DNA of 36,750 bases. It comes from Achromobacter dolens. Its GTDB lineage: Bacteria > Pseudomonadota > Gammaproteobacteria > Burkholderiales > Burkholderiaceae_B. The notes beneath the pieces are model-generated. The model saw nothing but the letters and a program-made list of their open reading frames with translations. It ran no database searches and was not told where the DNA came from. The stretch spans positions 1 to 36,750 of the forward strand of contig NZ_CADIJW010000053.1 in NCBI RefSeq assembly GCF_902859745.1, given 5' to 3'. The position numbers were made by a program, and so were the translations under genes. Below are positions 1 to 7,254 of this stretch, in pieces (within the stretch, counting starts at the first letter, position 1; each line of letters begins with the position of its first letter).

Positions 1-401
1 GCATCACGCGCGCGGCGCTGGTCGCGCTGGCCGTCGGCACGGGCCTGCTGGCGGCCGCGCCGGCGGCGCTGGGCGTGGCGGGCTACATCGGTCCGATCGT
101 GTTGCTGACCGCGGGCTATGCGACGTTCCAGGCCGCCAACAACACCGGCGTGATGGCGGCGATCGACGCGCGCCAGCGCGGCCTGGTGTCGGGCATGCTG
201 AACCTGTCGCGCAATCTGGGACTGGTGACCGGGGCGTCGGTCATGGGCGCGGTGTTCACGCTGGGGACGGGCGCGACTGACCTTGCGGCGGCGCCGCCAG
301 TGGCGGTGGCGCGGGGCATGGCGCTGGCCTTTGGCGTGGCGGCGGGGCTGGGAACGGCGGCCTGGATGATCGCGTGGCGCGGCCGGGCGCGAAGCGCGTA
401 G
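1..401 (+). CDS. MFS exporter, C-terminal part (partial at window start)
   Basis: The reading frame is open from base 3 to a TAG at 399-401, so the gene starts outside the window. About 132 residues remain. They form alternating hydrophobic helices, and the segment NNTGVMAAIDARQRGLVSG followed by NLSRNLGLVTGASVMGAVF is typical of the late helices of drug-type major facilitator transporters (the EmrB/QacA-like kind). The tail is short, basic and cytoplasmic (WRGRARSA). The likely role is efflux of a small molecule across the inner membrane; the substrate cannot be told. An internal GTG at base 75 is in frame but is not a credible start, because it falls inside a membrane helix. No terminator follows; the next gene is convergent. 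Family assignment is good, sub-family is a guess. Confidence 0.75.
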   Translation, partial: ITRAALVALAVGTGLLAAAPAALGVAGYIGPIVLLTAGYATFQAANNTGVMAAIDARQRGLVSGMLNLSRNLGLVTGASVMGAVFTLGTGATDLAAAPPVAVARGMALAFGVAAGLGTAAWMIAWRGRARSA

Positions 402-532
402 CGCGCGGTCGATGACAGGACGATTGCCTAAAAGGCGAAGGTCTGGCGCAAGAGTCCGCCGCCATCCAACCGCTCGCTCCATGACGTGCCGCGGCGCCCG
501 TATGGCCTGCGCGCCGAGTCGATCGCTCGACG

Positions 533-1108
533 CTAGGCCGCGCCCGTCAGCCGCAGGATCCACCAGGCCAGTCCCACCGCCACCGCCGCCAGCACAATGC
601 GGCGCAGGCCGCCGCCTTGGCGCGGCACCGCGCCGGGCGCCGAAGCGTCAACCACGGACGGGCCCGGGGCGGCCGTTGGCGCCGCGCTGCGCACGTCCGG
701 GATATCCGTTTCGATGATGAATTCCGGCTTGGCGGCGGCGTGGCGCGCGTCCGGTCCCGCCAGGCCGCCGATGTCCACGCCGGCCTCCCGCAGCGCGTCC
801 CACAGGCCGCTGTCGTTCAGGCCCTCGCGCACCGCCTCGATACGGTCGCGGTCCGCGCGGGGCACCTCGTCCATGCTGTCGTAGCGGCGCCCGTTCACGG
901 TGACCGCGCCGTCCTTGATCTCGACCTCGAAGCGACCGTCGCCGTCGGCGCCGACGTAGCGCCATTGCTCGGTGAGGGCTTCTTCGGTGTCGTGTCGCAC
1001 GCCACGCAGCCCGCCGAAGGCATCCTGCGGATCGCCCGAGGCGCCGCTCGACATCGACCAGCTACGCGTGGTGGTCGAGCTGCGCCAGGTTTTGCTTTTT
1101 TCCGTCAT
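533..1108 (-). CDS. Hypothetical protein with C-terminal membrane anchor
   Basis: A 191-residue protein of unknown function. The start is the ATG at 1108, preceded by a GGAAAC ribosome site; the frame stays open another 77 codons upstream, but that part is intergenic in character and has no ribosome site. The first 35 residues are Ser/Thr-rich and look disordered. Residues about 45-125 are acidic and contain VEIKDGAVTVNGRRYDSMDEVP. A Pro/Ala linker follows, and the last 25 residues (RRIVLAAVAVGLAWWILRL) form one membrane helix with almost nothing after it. The topology is that of a tail-anchored inner-membrane protein facing the cytoplasm. It faces the upstream MFS gene tail to tail and shares no operon. 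I do not recognise the family. Confidence 0.7.
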   Translation of the reverse strand: MTEKSKTWRSSTTTRSWSMSSGASGDPQDAFGGLRGVRHDTEEALTEQWRYVGADGDGRFEVEIKDGAVTVNGRRYDSMDEVPRADRDRIEAVREGLNDSGLWDALREAGVDIGGLAGPDARHAAAKPEFIIETDIPDVRSAAPTAAPGPSVVDASAPGAVPRQGGGLRRIVLAAVAVGLAWWILRLTGAA

Positions 1109-1467
1109 CGAATCGTTTCCGTGAGTAACGTTTGTTATCGGGCTGGGCGCGGCTCCGCGGCGGCCGCCGGTGGACTGCGCACTATACAGACGTGGCGCAG
1201 TCCTGAATTCGTCTGACAGTGTCCTTAATGCAAAAGTAAATCCCGAGTCAAGAAAATCGATCTGATCCGGTCGGAACAGCAGATCAGTTGGTCTGAAAAG
1301 CGCATAATGAGGGCCACCTTTCCTTGCGTCCCTTTTCAAGGATCGGTCTGCTTTTCAGTAACGAAGAAGAGCGTGTTGTCACCAGGGCGCGGCCCGGCAG
1401 TTCGTGTTTCCAGGAGTGCATGTGCGGCTGTGCGCCAGGACGACTTGGAATTTTCACGGAGATGTCT
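1109..1467. other. Intergenic region, divergent promoters expected
   Basis: About 360 bases with no convincing gene. It must hold the promoters of the leftward hypothetical gene and of the rightward dehydrogenase operon. It is less GC-rich around 1200-1310. A CATAAT hexamer at 1303-1308 resembles a sigma-70 -10 box, but no good -35 lies 16-18 bases upstream. Two inverted repeats are visible: CTGATC at 1262-1267 with GATCAG at 1282-1287, and TCCTTG at 1321-1326 with CAAGGA at 1337-1342. Either could be a protein site or a leader hairpin. An open frame from 1324 continues into the dehydrogenase small subunit but has no ribosome site and no protein-like character. Confidence 0.4.
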
Positions 1468-2181
1468 ATGACACAAGATGCAAAGCCGCGCAGGCGGTTT
1501 CTGCAGGCGCTGGCCATCGTGCCCGCGTCGACGCTGGCGGTGGGGGTGGCCGCCACGGGCTGTACCAACGCCGCCGACGGCGGCGCGGCCCGCTCGGCCA
1601 AGGCCTATGAGCCTACCTACTTCACCAAGCCCGAATGGAACTTCATCGTGGCAGCGGTCGATCACCTGATTCCCGCGGACCAGTACGGCCCCGGCGCCAT
1701 CGAGGCCGGCGTGCCGGAGTTCATCGACCGCCAGATGGAAACGCCGTATGGCCACGGCAAGCTCTGGTACATGCAGGGGCCGTTCCATCCCGACGTGGCG
1801 CCGGAGCTCGGCTACCAGTTGAACCAGAATCCGCGCGAGGTCTACCGCCATGGCATCGAGGCCTGTGACGCGTGGTGCAAGAAGACCCACGGCAAGGTCT
1901 TCGCCGAACTCGACAAGCCCCTGCAGGAACAGATCCTGAAGGACCTGCAGGCCGGCAAGATCGAGTTCGACGCGGTCCCCGCCAAGACCTTCTTCAGCTT
2001 CCTGCTGGGCAACACCAAGGAAGGCTTCTTCGCCGACCCGATGTACGGCGGCAACAAGAACATGGTGGGTTGGAAGATGGTGGGTTTCCCGGGCGCGCGC
2101 GGCGACTACATGGACTGGGTCGACCAGCCCAACGTCAAGTATCCCTACGGGCCCGTGTCGATTTCCGGGGAAAAGGGGTAA
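1468..2181 (+). CDS. Gluconate 2-dehydrogenase-type small (gamma) subunit, Tat-exported
   Basis: This 237-residue protein belongs to the gluconate 2-dehydrogenase subunit 3 family. It is the small partner of a periplasmic FAD-GMC dehydrogenase and is needed for export and stability of the flavoprotein. The N-terminus carries a twin-arginine signal (RRRFLQALAIVPASTLAVGV) ending in AATGC, so the mature protein might also be lipid-anchored on that Cys, though the lipobox is imperfect. The body has the family features HLIPADQYGPGAIEAGVPEFIDRQ and FADPMYGGNKNMVGWKMVGFPG. Start choice: a GGAG lies at 1458-1461, 6 bases before the ATG at 1468; another in-frame ATG at 1462 sits too close to it. The flavoprotein gene begins 3 bases after the stop, so the two are translated together. 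Confidence 0.88.
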   Translation: MTQDAKPRRRFLQALAIVPASTLAVGVAATGCTNAADGGAARSAKAYEPTYFTKPEWNFIVAAVDHLIPADQYGPGAIEAGVPEFIDRQMETPYGHGKLWYMQGPFHPDVAPELGYQLNQNPREVYRHGIEACDAWCKKTHGKVFAELDKPLQEQILKDLQAGKIEFDAVPAKTFFSFLLGNTKEGFFADPMYGGNKNMVGWKMVGFPGARGDYMDWVDQPNVKYPYGPVSISGEKG

Positions 2182-2184
2182 GCG

Positions 2185-3960
2185 ATGGCGATCAAGAAAG
2201 ACAAAGTGGACGCGGTGCTGGTGGGCTTCGGCTGGACCGGCGCGATCCTGGGCCAGGAGCTGACCGAAGCCGGCCTGCACGTGCTGGCGCTGGAACGTGG
2301 CGCCATGCAGGACACCCCCAAGGACGCGGAATATCCCAAGGTGCTCGACGAGCTGGCGTACTCCGTGCGCGGCAAGCTGTTCCAGGACCTGTCCAAGGAG
2401 ACGGTGACGATACGGCATGGCGTGGACGACGTGGCCGTGCCGTATCGCCAGAATGGCTCCTTCCTGCTGGGCACGGGCGTGGGCGGCGCGGGCTTTCACT
2501 GGAACGGCATGCACTACCGCGTGCTGCCCGAGGAACTGGAACTGCGCACGCGCTACGAAACGCGCTACGGCAAGAACTTCATTCCAGAAGGCATGACGAT
2601 CCAGGACTTCGGCGTCACCTACGACGAGCTGGAACCGTACTTCACCAAGTTCGAGTACGTCTGCGGCACCTCGGGCAAGGCCGGCAACCTGAACGGCAAG
2701 ATCGTCGAGGGCGGCAACCCGCTGGAAGGCAAGCGCAGCAAGGAATTCCCGCTGCCGCCGCTGGCCACCACCTACGGCGCGCAGTTGTTCGACAAGGCCG
2801 CGCGCGAAGTGGGCTTCCATCCGTATCCGGCGCCCGCGGCCAACGCCTCCGGCCCGTACACCAATCCATACGGCGTGCGCCTGGGCCCCTGTAATTTCTG
2901 CGGCTTCTGCGAGAACTACGGCTGCTACATGTATTCGAAGGCCTCGCCGCAGACCACCATCCTGCCGGTGCTGCTGAAAAAGCCCAACTTCGAACTGCGC
3001 ACCCACTCGCACGTCATCAAGGTCAACCTCGATTCGACCGGCAAGAAGGCCGTCGGCGTGACCTACATCGACGCGCAGGGCCGCGAGATCGAGCAGCCCG
3101 CCGACCTGGTGATCCTGTCGGCCTACCAGATGCACAACGTGCGCCTGCTGCTGTTGTCGGGCATCGGCAAGCCCTACGATCCCAAGACCAACGAAGGCGT
3201 GGTTGGCAAGAACTACGCCTACCAGATGAACGGCGCGGTCAACGTGCTGCTGCCCAAGGGCACCCAGCTCAACCCGTTCGTCGGCACCGGCGCCGGCGGC
3301 GTCGGCATGGATGACCTGAACGGCGACCAGTTCGACCACGGTCCGCTCGGCTTCATCGGCGGCGCCAGCATCCGTCACATCCGCTACGGCGGCCGTCCCA
3401 TCAAGATGACGCCCACCACGCCCGGCACGCCGTCCTGGGGCACCGCGTGGAAGGCCGGCGTGCAGGATGCCTACCAGCGCTACATGACCATCGGGATCTC
3501 CGGCTCGGTGATGTCGTACCGCGACGCCTACCTGTCGCTGGACCCGACCTATAAGGACAGCTTCGGCCAGCCGCTGCTGCGCATGACGTTCGATTGGCAC
3601 GACAATGAATTCGACATGCTCGGCCACATGGGCAACAAGATGGAGGAAGTGGCCAAGGCCATGAAGCCGGAGAAGCACTTCGTCGCCGTGCGCAAGAAGG
3701 GCGCGCGCTACGACACCCGGGTCTACCAGAGCACGCACAACACCGGCGGCGCCATCATGGGGGCCAATCCCAAGGAAAGCGTGGTCAACAAGTACCTGCA
3801 AAGCTGGGACGTGCCCAACGTGTTCGTGATGGGCGCCTGCGTGTTCCCGCAGAACATGGGCTACAACCCGACCGGTCTGGTGGGCGCCCTGGCGTACTGG
3901 GCCGCGCAGGCGATCCGCGACCAGTACCTGAAGAACCCCGGCCCGCTGGTCCAGGCGTAA
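2185..3960 (+). CDS. GMC-family FAD dehydrogenase, large subunit (gluconate/sorbitol dehydrogenase type)
   Basis: The catalytic flavoprotein (591 residues) oxidises a sugar acid, polyol or sugar in the periplasm. An FAD-binding motif lies at residues 12-38 (VGFGWTGAILGQELTEAGLHV, ending in an acidic residue). A four-cysteine cluster, C236, C239, C242 and C247 (CX2CX2CX4C), is characteristic of membrane-bound gluconate-type dehydrogenases and probably holds an Fe-S centre passing electrons to the cytochrome. The C-terminal GMC domain has STHNTGGAIMG and then NMGYNPTGLVGALAYWAAQAI, which holds the active-site and FAD contacts. It has no signal peptide and is presumably carried through the Tat pathway by the small subunit encoded just upstream. 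The cytochrome gene follows after 10 bases. Gluconate, 2-ketogluconate and sorbitol enzymes share this architecture, so the substrate is not fixed by sequence. Confidence 0.88.
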   Translation: MAIKKDKVDAVLVGFGWTGAILGQELTEAGLHVLALERGAMQDTPKDAEYPKVLDELAYSVRGKLFQDLSKETVTIRHGVDDVAVPYRQNGSFLLGTGVGGAGFHWNGMHYRVLPEELELRTRYETRYGKNFIPEGMTIQDFGVTYDELEPYFTKFEYVCGTSGKAGNLNGKIVEGGNPLEGKRSKEFPLPPLATTYGAQLFDKAAREVGFHPYPAPAANASGPYTNPYGVRLGPCNFCGFCENYGCYMYSKASPQTTILPVLLKKPNFELRTHSHVIKVNLDSTGKKAVGVTYIDAQGREIEQPADLVILSAYQMHNVRLLLLSGIGKPYDPKTNEGVVGKNYAYQMNGAVNVLLPKGTQLNPFVGTGAGGVGMDDLNGDQFDHGPLGFIGGASIRHIRYGGRPIKMTPTTPGTPSWGTAWKAGVQDAYQRYMTIGISGSVMSYRDAYLSLDPTYKDSFGQPLLRMTFDWHDNEFDMLGHMGNKMEEVAKAMKPEKHFVAVRKKGARYDTRVYQSTHNTGGAIMGANPKESVVNKYLQSWDVPNVFVMGACVFPQNMGYNPTGLVGALAYWAAQAIRDQYLKNPGPLVQA

Positions 3961-3970
3961 GGAGCCGACA

Positions 3971-5287
3971 ATGATGAAGAAAACCATTGTTGCCGCGCTC
4001 TCGATCCTGGCTTGCGGCACCGGCTGGGCCGCCGATGGCACGCCCGCCACCGCGGATGCGCAGTTGATCAAGCAGGGCGAATACCTGTCGCGCGCCGGTG
4101 ACTGTATCGCCTGCCACACCGCCAGGGACGGCAAGCCGTTCGCTGGCGGCCTGGGCATCGAGTCGCCCCTGGGTACGATCTATTCCACCAATATCACGCC
4201 CGACAAGGACACGGGCATCGGCAACTATACGTTGGAGGACTTCGACCGTGCCGTGCGCCATGGCGTGGCCAAGGACGGCCATTCGCTGTATCCGGCCATG
4301 CCGTATACCGCCTACGCCAAGGTCACGCCGGATGACGTCAAGGCCCTGTATGCCTACTTCATGCACGGCGTCGAGCCGGTCAAGCAGGCCAACAAGGACA
4401 CGGACATCACCTGGCCGTTGTCGATGCGCTGGCCGCTGGGCGTGTGGCGCTGGATGTTCGCGCCCGACGTGGCCACCGCGCCGGTCACCGCCACTCCCGC
4501 CAACGACGCGGACAAGCAGGCGCTGCTGCGCGGCCAATACCTGGTCGAAGGGCTGGGCCACTGCAGCACCTGCCACACCCCGCGCGGCTTCGCGCTGCAG
4601 GAAAAGGCGCTGACCGACGCCGACGGCTCGGCCTTCCTGTCCGGCGGCGTGGTCGAAGGCTGGCTCGCCAAGAACCTGCGCGGCGACATGGCCGACGGCC
4701 TGGGCAGCTGGAGCAAGGAAGACATCGCCGCTTTCCTCAAGTCCGGCCGCAACGGCCATTCGGCCGCGTTCGGCGGCATGGCGCAGGTGGTGCAGGACAG
4801 CACCCAGCACCTGACCGACGCCGACGTCAACGCCATCGCGGTGTATCTGAAGAGCCTGCCGCCGGTGAACAAGAACGCCACCCAGCCGCTCGCCTACAAC
4901 GACACCGTGGCGCAGGCCCTGCGCAGCGGCAAGGATACGAGCGACGGCGCGATGACGTTCCTGAACAACTGCGCGGCCTGCCACCGCAGCACCGGCAAGG
5001 GCTACGCGGAAACCTTCCCGCAGCTGGCGCTGAGCTCGACGGTGAATTCGGCCGATCCCGCGTCGCTGATCCACATCGTGCTCAAGGGCGCGCAGATGCC
5101 GGGCACCTCGGCCGCGCCGACGGCGTATGCGATGCCGGGCTTCGACTGGCGCCTGACCGACAAGGAAGTCGCCGACGTGGTGACCTTCGTGCGGTCAAGC
5201 TGGGGCAACCAGGGCGCGGCGGTGAGCGCGTCGGACGTGGCCAAGGTGCGCAAGGACGTGGGCGCGGCCAAGGCGCCGGCGCGATAA
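3971..5287 (+). CDS. Tri-haem cytochrome c subunit of membrane-bound dehydrogenase
   Basis: This 438-residue periplasmic cytochrome takes electrons from the flavoprotein and passes them to ubiquinone or the terminal oxidase chain. The N-terminus is a Sec signal (MMKKTIVAALSILACGTGWAA, cleavage after AA). Three c-type haem sites are visible: CIACH at residue 45, CSTCH at 198 and CAACH at 334, evenly spaced as in the cytochrome subunits of gluconate, alcohol and sorbitol dehydrogenases. There is no clear C-terminal membrane helix; the tail is a short Ala/Lys-rich stretch. An AAGGAG ribosome site precedes the ATG. It is the last gene of the three-gene operon, and two hairpins follow its stop, the second a textbook terminator. 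Confidence 0.9.
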   Translation: MMKKTIVAALSILACGTGWAADGTPATADAQLIKQGEYLSRAGDCIACHTARDGKPFAGGLGIESPLGTIYSTNITPDKDTGIGNYTLEDFDRAVRHGVAKDGHSLYPAMPYTAYAKVTPDDVKALYAYFMHGVEPVKQANKDTDITWPLSMRWPLGVWRWMFAPDVATAPVTATPANDADKQALLRGQYLVEGLGHCSTCHTPRGFALQEKALTDADGSAFLSGGVVEGWLAKNLRGDMADGLGSWSKEDIAAFLKSGRNGHSAAFGGMAQVVQDSTQHLTDADVNAIAVYLKSLPPVNKNATQPLAYNDTVAQALRSGKDTSDGAMTFLNNCAACHRSTGKGYAETFPQLALSSTVNSADPASLIHIVLKGAQMPGTSAAPTAYAMPGFDWRLTDKEVADVVTFVRSSWGNQGAAVSASDVAKVRKDVGAAKAPAR

Positions 5288-5294
5288 TCGCGCT

Positions 5295-5357
5295 GCCGCG
5301 GGCTGGCCGGCCCGCGGCGCCCCGATGGGATTCGCCCGCTTCGGCGGGCGAATTTTT
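5295..5357 (+). terminator. Double hairpin ending in a rho-independent terminator
   Basis: Two perfect hairpins lie just after the cytochrome stop. The first has GCCGCGGGC at 5295-5303 pairing with GCCCGCGGC at 5310-5318 (9 bp, 6-base loop). The second has ATTCGCCCGC at 5330-5339 pairing with GCGGGCGAAT at 5344-5353 around a TTCG tetraloop, then a run of five T to 5357. The second is an intrinsic terminator for the dehydrogenase operon; the first may stabilise the mRNA end. Confidence 0.92.
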
Positions 5358-5411
5358 CCGGTGTCACCGGGCATGTTGAACACCTTTACACCTTCTGGAG
5401 AATTTCCCACC

Positions 5412-6083
5412 ATGATGCGTCCTCTGCTCTTGGCGGCATCGCTGGCCGTGGCCGGCAGCGCGACGGCGGCGCCTTCCTTCAACTGCGCCAAGGCCGCCAC
5501 GCCGGTCGAGAAAGCGATTTGCGCCAACCCGGCGCTGGCGGACCAGGATGCGGCGATCGCGCGGCAATACAAGGATGTGCGGGACAAGCTGGATGCCGAA
5601 GCGGCCAAGTCGCTGACCGCCGATCAACGCTATTTCCTGGGCATGCGGGACAGGGTCTATGAGCAGCCTTTCACGCACAGCACACCTGCCAAGGAAATGG
5701 CCACCTTCATGCGGGCGCGCCTGGCTTTGTTGAAGGCCATCAATCCGCATCCGGCCGCCGGCTTCGTCGGCAAGTGGCGCAACATCGAGGGCGAGATCGA
5801 GATCACGCGAGGCGCCAACGGCGAGTTGGCCGTGGCGGTCAATTCGTGGATGCCTTACTACGGCAATTGGATCTGCGACCTGAGCGGCAATGCGGTGGTG
5901 GATGGCGACAGCCTGAAAGTGACCTACCAGGACGGTCCGCCCTGGGTCGTGACGCTGACGCGGCGCGGCGCCGTGCTGGTGGCGCGCCAAACGGCGCCTG
6001 CTGGCACCCCCGACGACGGCTCGGGTCCGCCTTTCTGCGGCCGCAATGGCGGCGTGGCCGGCGACTGGTTCGCGGCGCGCTGA
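5412..6083 (+). CDS. Secreted LprI-like (DUF1311) protein
   Basis: A 223-residue periplasmic protein. A Sec signal covers residues 1-21 (MMRPLLLAASLAVAGSATAA). The mature N-terminus, SFNCAKAATPVEKAICANPALADQDAAIARQYKDV (given here in two parts: residues 22-38 and 39-56), is the classic LprI N-terminal domain with its two conserved cysteines. Some members of that family inhibit lysozyme, but most are uncharacterised. The second half (about residues 120-223) is a beta-rich domain containing GKWRNIEGEIEITRG and a Cys pair (WICDLSG, PPFCGRN) that may form a disulfide. GGAG at 5397-5400 sits 11 bases before the ATG at 5412, and a second ATG follows directly. It is a single-gene unit behind a strong terminator. 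No specific function is claimed. Confidence 0.8.
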   Translation: MMRPLLLAASLAVAGSATAAPSFNCAKAATPVEKAICANPALADQDAAIARQYKDVRDKLDAEAAKSLTADQRYFLGMRDRVYEQPFTHSTPAKEMATFMRARLALLKAINPHPAAGFVGKWRNIEGEIEITRGANGELAVAVNSWMPYYGNWICDLSGNAVVDGDSLKVTYQDGPPWVVTLTRRGAVLVARQTAPAGTPDDGSGPPFCGRNGGVAGDWFAAR

Positions 6084-6205
6084 CGCGCCCCCGCCAGGCT
6101 CACTGGCGATTGATCAGGTTTTGCCTGTCCTGGATGAACCCGGGCAGGTTCGGGCGTTCTCCGTCGCCACGCTGGACGTCCAGGCGCTGGCGGGGGCGCG
6201 TGTCG

Positions 6206-6715
6206 TCACACCGGCCGCTCGTAGCGGCGCGCCTGCACCTCGATGCCGCCGATCCGGTCGGTTTCGGTGCCGGTGTTGCGCCAGCCCTGTCGTTCGTAGA
6301 AGGCGATGGCGCGGGCGTTGCCTTCGAGCGCATACAGATATAGGCGCGACGCGCCGCGCGCGCGGGCCCAGGCCTCGGCGCGCGCCACCATGAGCTTGCC
6401 GGCGCCGGTGCCTTGCCAGGGCGGCAGCACGTGCAGGTTGTCCAGCAGCACCGCGCCGGGGTGATCGTGTTCCTGCTTGACGCAGACGAAGCCGATCGGC
6501 TGGCCGTCCTGCTCGGCGATGAACACGGCCTGCGCGTCGGCGTCGCGCATCCGGTCCTGCCAGTGGACCATGCGGTCGTCGGCCAGGCCGGCGTCGAGAA
6601 AGCCATCCGGCAGCAGGCCGCGATAGGTGACGGCCCAACTGGCCGCGTGCATGGCGGCGATGGCGTCGGCGTCGCGGGCGGTGGCCTGGCGCAGGGTGAC
6701 GGCGGAACGGGACAT
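6206..6715 (-). CDS. GNAT-family N-acetyltransferase
   Basis: A 169-residue cytoplasmic acetyltransferase using acetyl-CoA. The acetyl-CoA loop is seen in LHVLPPWQGTGAGKLMVARAEAWARARGA (the QGTGAG part is the Q/R-x-x-G-x-G/A signature, about residue 100), followed by LYLYALEGNARAIAFYERQGWRNTG, the usual family ending before the last beta strands. The N-terminus RQATARDADAIAAMHAASWAVTYRGLLP is typical of small-molecule or peptide GNATs. The start is the ATG at 6715 with AAAGGA five bases upstream; a longer in-frame version to 6823 lacks a ribosome site. It lies alone, facing the LprI-like gene tail to tail. The substrate is unknown. Confidence 0.85.
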   Translation of the reverse strand: MSRSAVTLRQATARDADAIAAMHAASWAVTYRGLLPDGFLDAGLADDRMVHWQDRMRDADAQAVFIAEQDGQPIGFVCVKQEHDHPGAVLLDNLHVLPPWQGTGAGKLMVARAEAWARARGASRLYLYALEGNARAIAFYERQGWRNTGTETDRIGGIEVQARRYERPV

Positions 6716-6908
6716 GGATTCCTTTGGGACGATGACGGACGATCCGGCCTGGCGCGTGGCCAGGGCGAGCATGTTGCCGGATGAGTTTGACAGGTTTGGC
6801 GGCGTCCAGCAGCATCGTGCCATGAACCGTCCGCACCGCCCGTCCGCCCTGATTATTCGCCCCGCTGGGAACTCGGTGGGGTAGCGCGCGTCGGATCATC
6901 GCTACATC

Positions 6909-6931
6909 AACCCGCCAATGGCGGGTTTTTT
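6909..6931 (+). terminator. Orphan rho-independent terminator (possible small RNA or attenuator)
   Basis: AACCCGCC at 6909-6916 pairs with GGCGGGTT at 6920-6927 around AAT, and the right arm runs into a six-T tract (6926-6931). It is oriented rightwards, yet the only gene to its left on that strand ends 830 bases away, and the GNAT gene in between runs leftwards. It also lies 37 bases ahead of the next start codon. It therefore ends either an unannotated RNA beginning in about 6790-6870 or a regulated leader. Confidence 0.75.
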
Positions 6932-6967
6932 GTTGGCGCGCCCGTTGGTTTTCTCCAGAGGCAGTCC

Positions 6968-7177
6968 ATGCAATCGAACGCGTTTTCCGTCCCGTCCCCG
7001 GCCGAACCGGTGCTGCATTTCCTGGACTTGCCCGATGCGGTCTGCAAGGCGCGGTTGCGGGCGCGCAATGAATCGGGTGTCCATCCTTACACCCCCAGCG
7101 AGGCGCAGTACGACGCGATCACCGCATACTTCGTGGCGCCGCAGGACGACGAGGGGTTCGAGATCGTGCGCCACTAG
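6968..7177 (+). CDS. Small hypothetical protein
   Basis: A 69-residue soluble protein of unknown function. The case for a real gene is a well-placed ribosome site (AGAGGCAG, 5-10 bases before the ATG), a normal amino-acid composition (HFLDLPDAVCKARLRARNESG, YTPSEAQYDAITAYF, DDEGFEIVRH) and its position in a stretch with no competing gene. There are no membrane segments and no signal peptide. It is preceded by a terminator hairpin, which could act as an attenuator, and is followed 43 bases later by the LexA-like box of the repair operon. I do not recognise a family. Confidence 0.6.
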   Translation: MQSNAFSVPSPAEPVLHFLDLPDAVCKARLRARNESGVHPYTPSEAQYDAITAYFVAPQDDEGFEIVRH

Positions 7178-7220
7178 GTATAAGCCGAGGGCGGCGGACG
7201 GCGATACGGCCTGCTATGAT

Positions 7221-7240
7221 TACTGGATAAATACCCAGCT
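7221..7240. promoter_or_regulatory. LexA-like (SOS) box ahead of the FAN1-helicase operon
   Basis: TACTGGATAAATACCCAGCT matches the E. coli LexA consensus at 14 of 20 positions and keeps the key CTG-N10-CAG geometry. The half sites are CTGG/CCAG rather than CTGT/ACAG. It directly follows a TATGAT -10-like hexamer (7215-7220) and ends 14 bases before the ATG at 7255, the position expected for a repressor of this promoter. Site identity is inferred. Confidence 0.45.
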
Positions 7241-7254
7241 ACCAAGACCGGCTG

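Noticed and set aside
1336-4158. A 940-codon open frame antisense to the dehydrogenase operon
   Set aside because: Mirror image of the small subunit and GMC genes; composition is low in real motifs (repeated HV, QR, AG) and it has no ribosome site.
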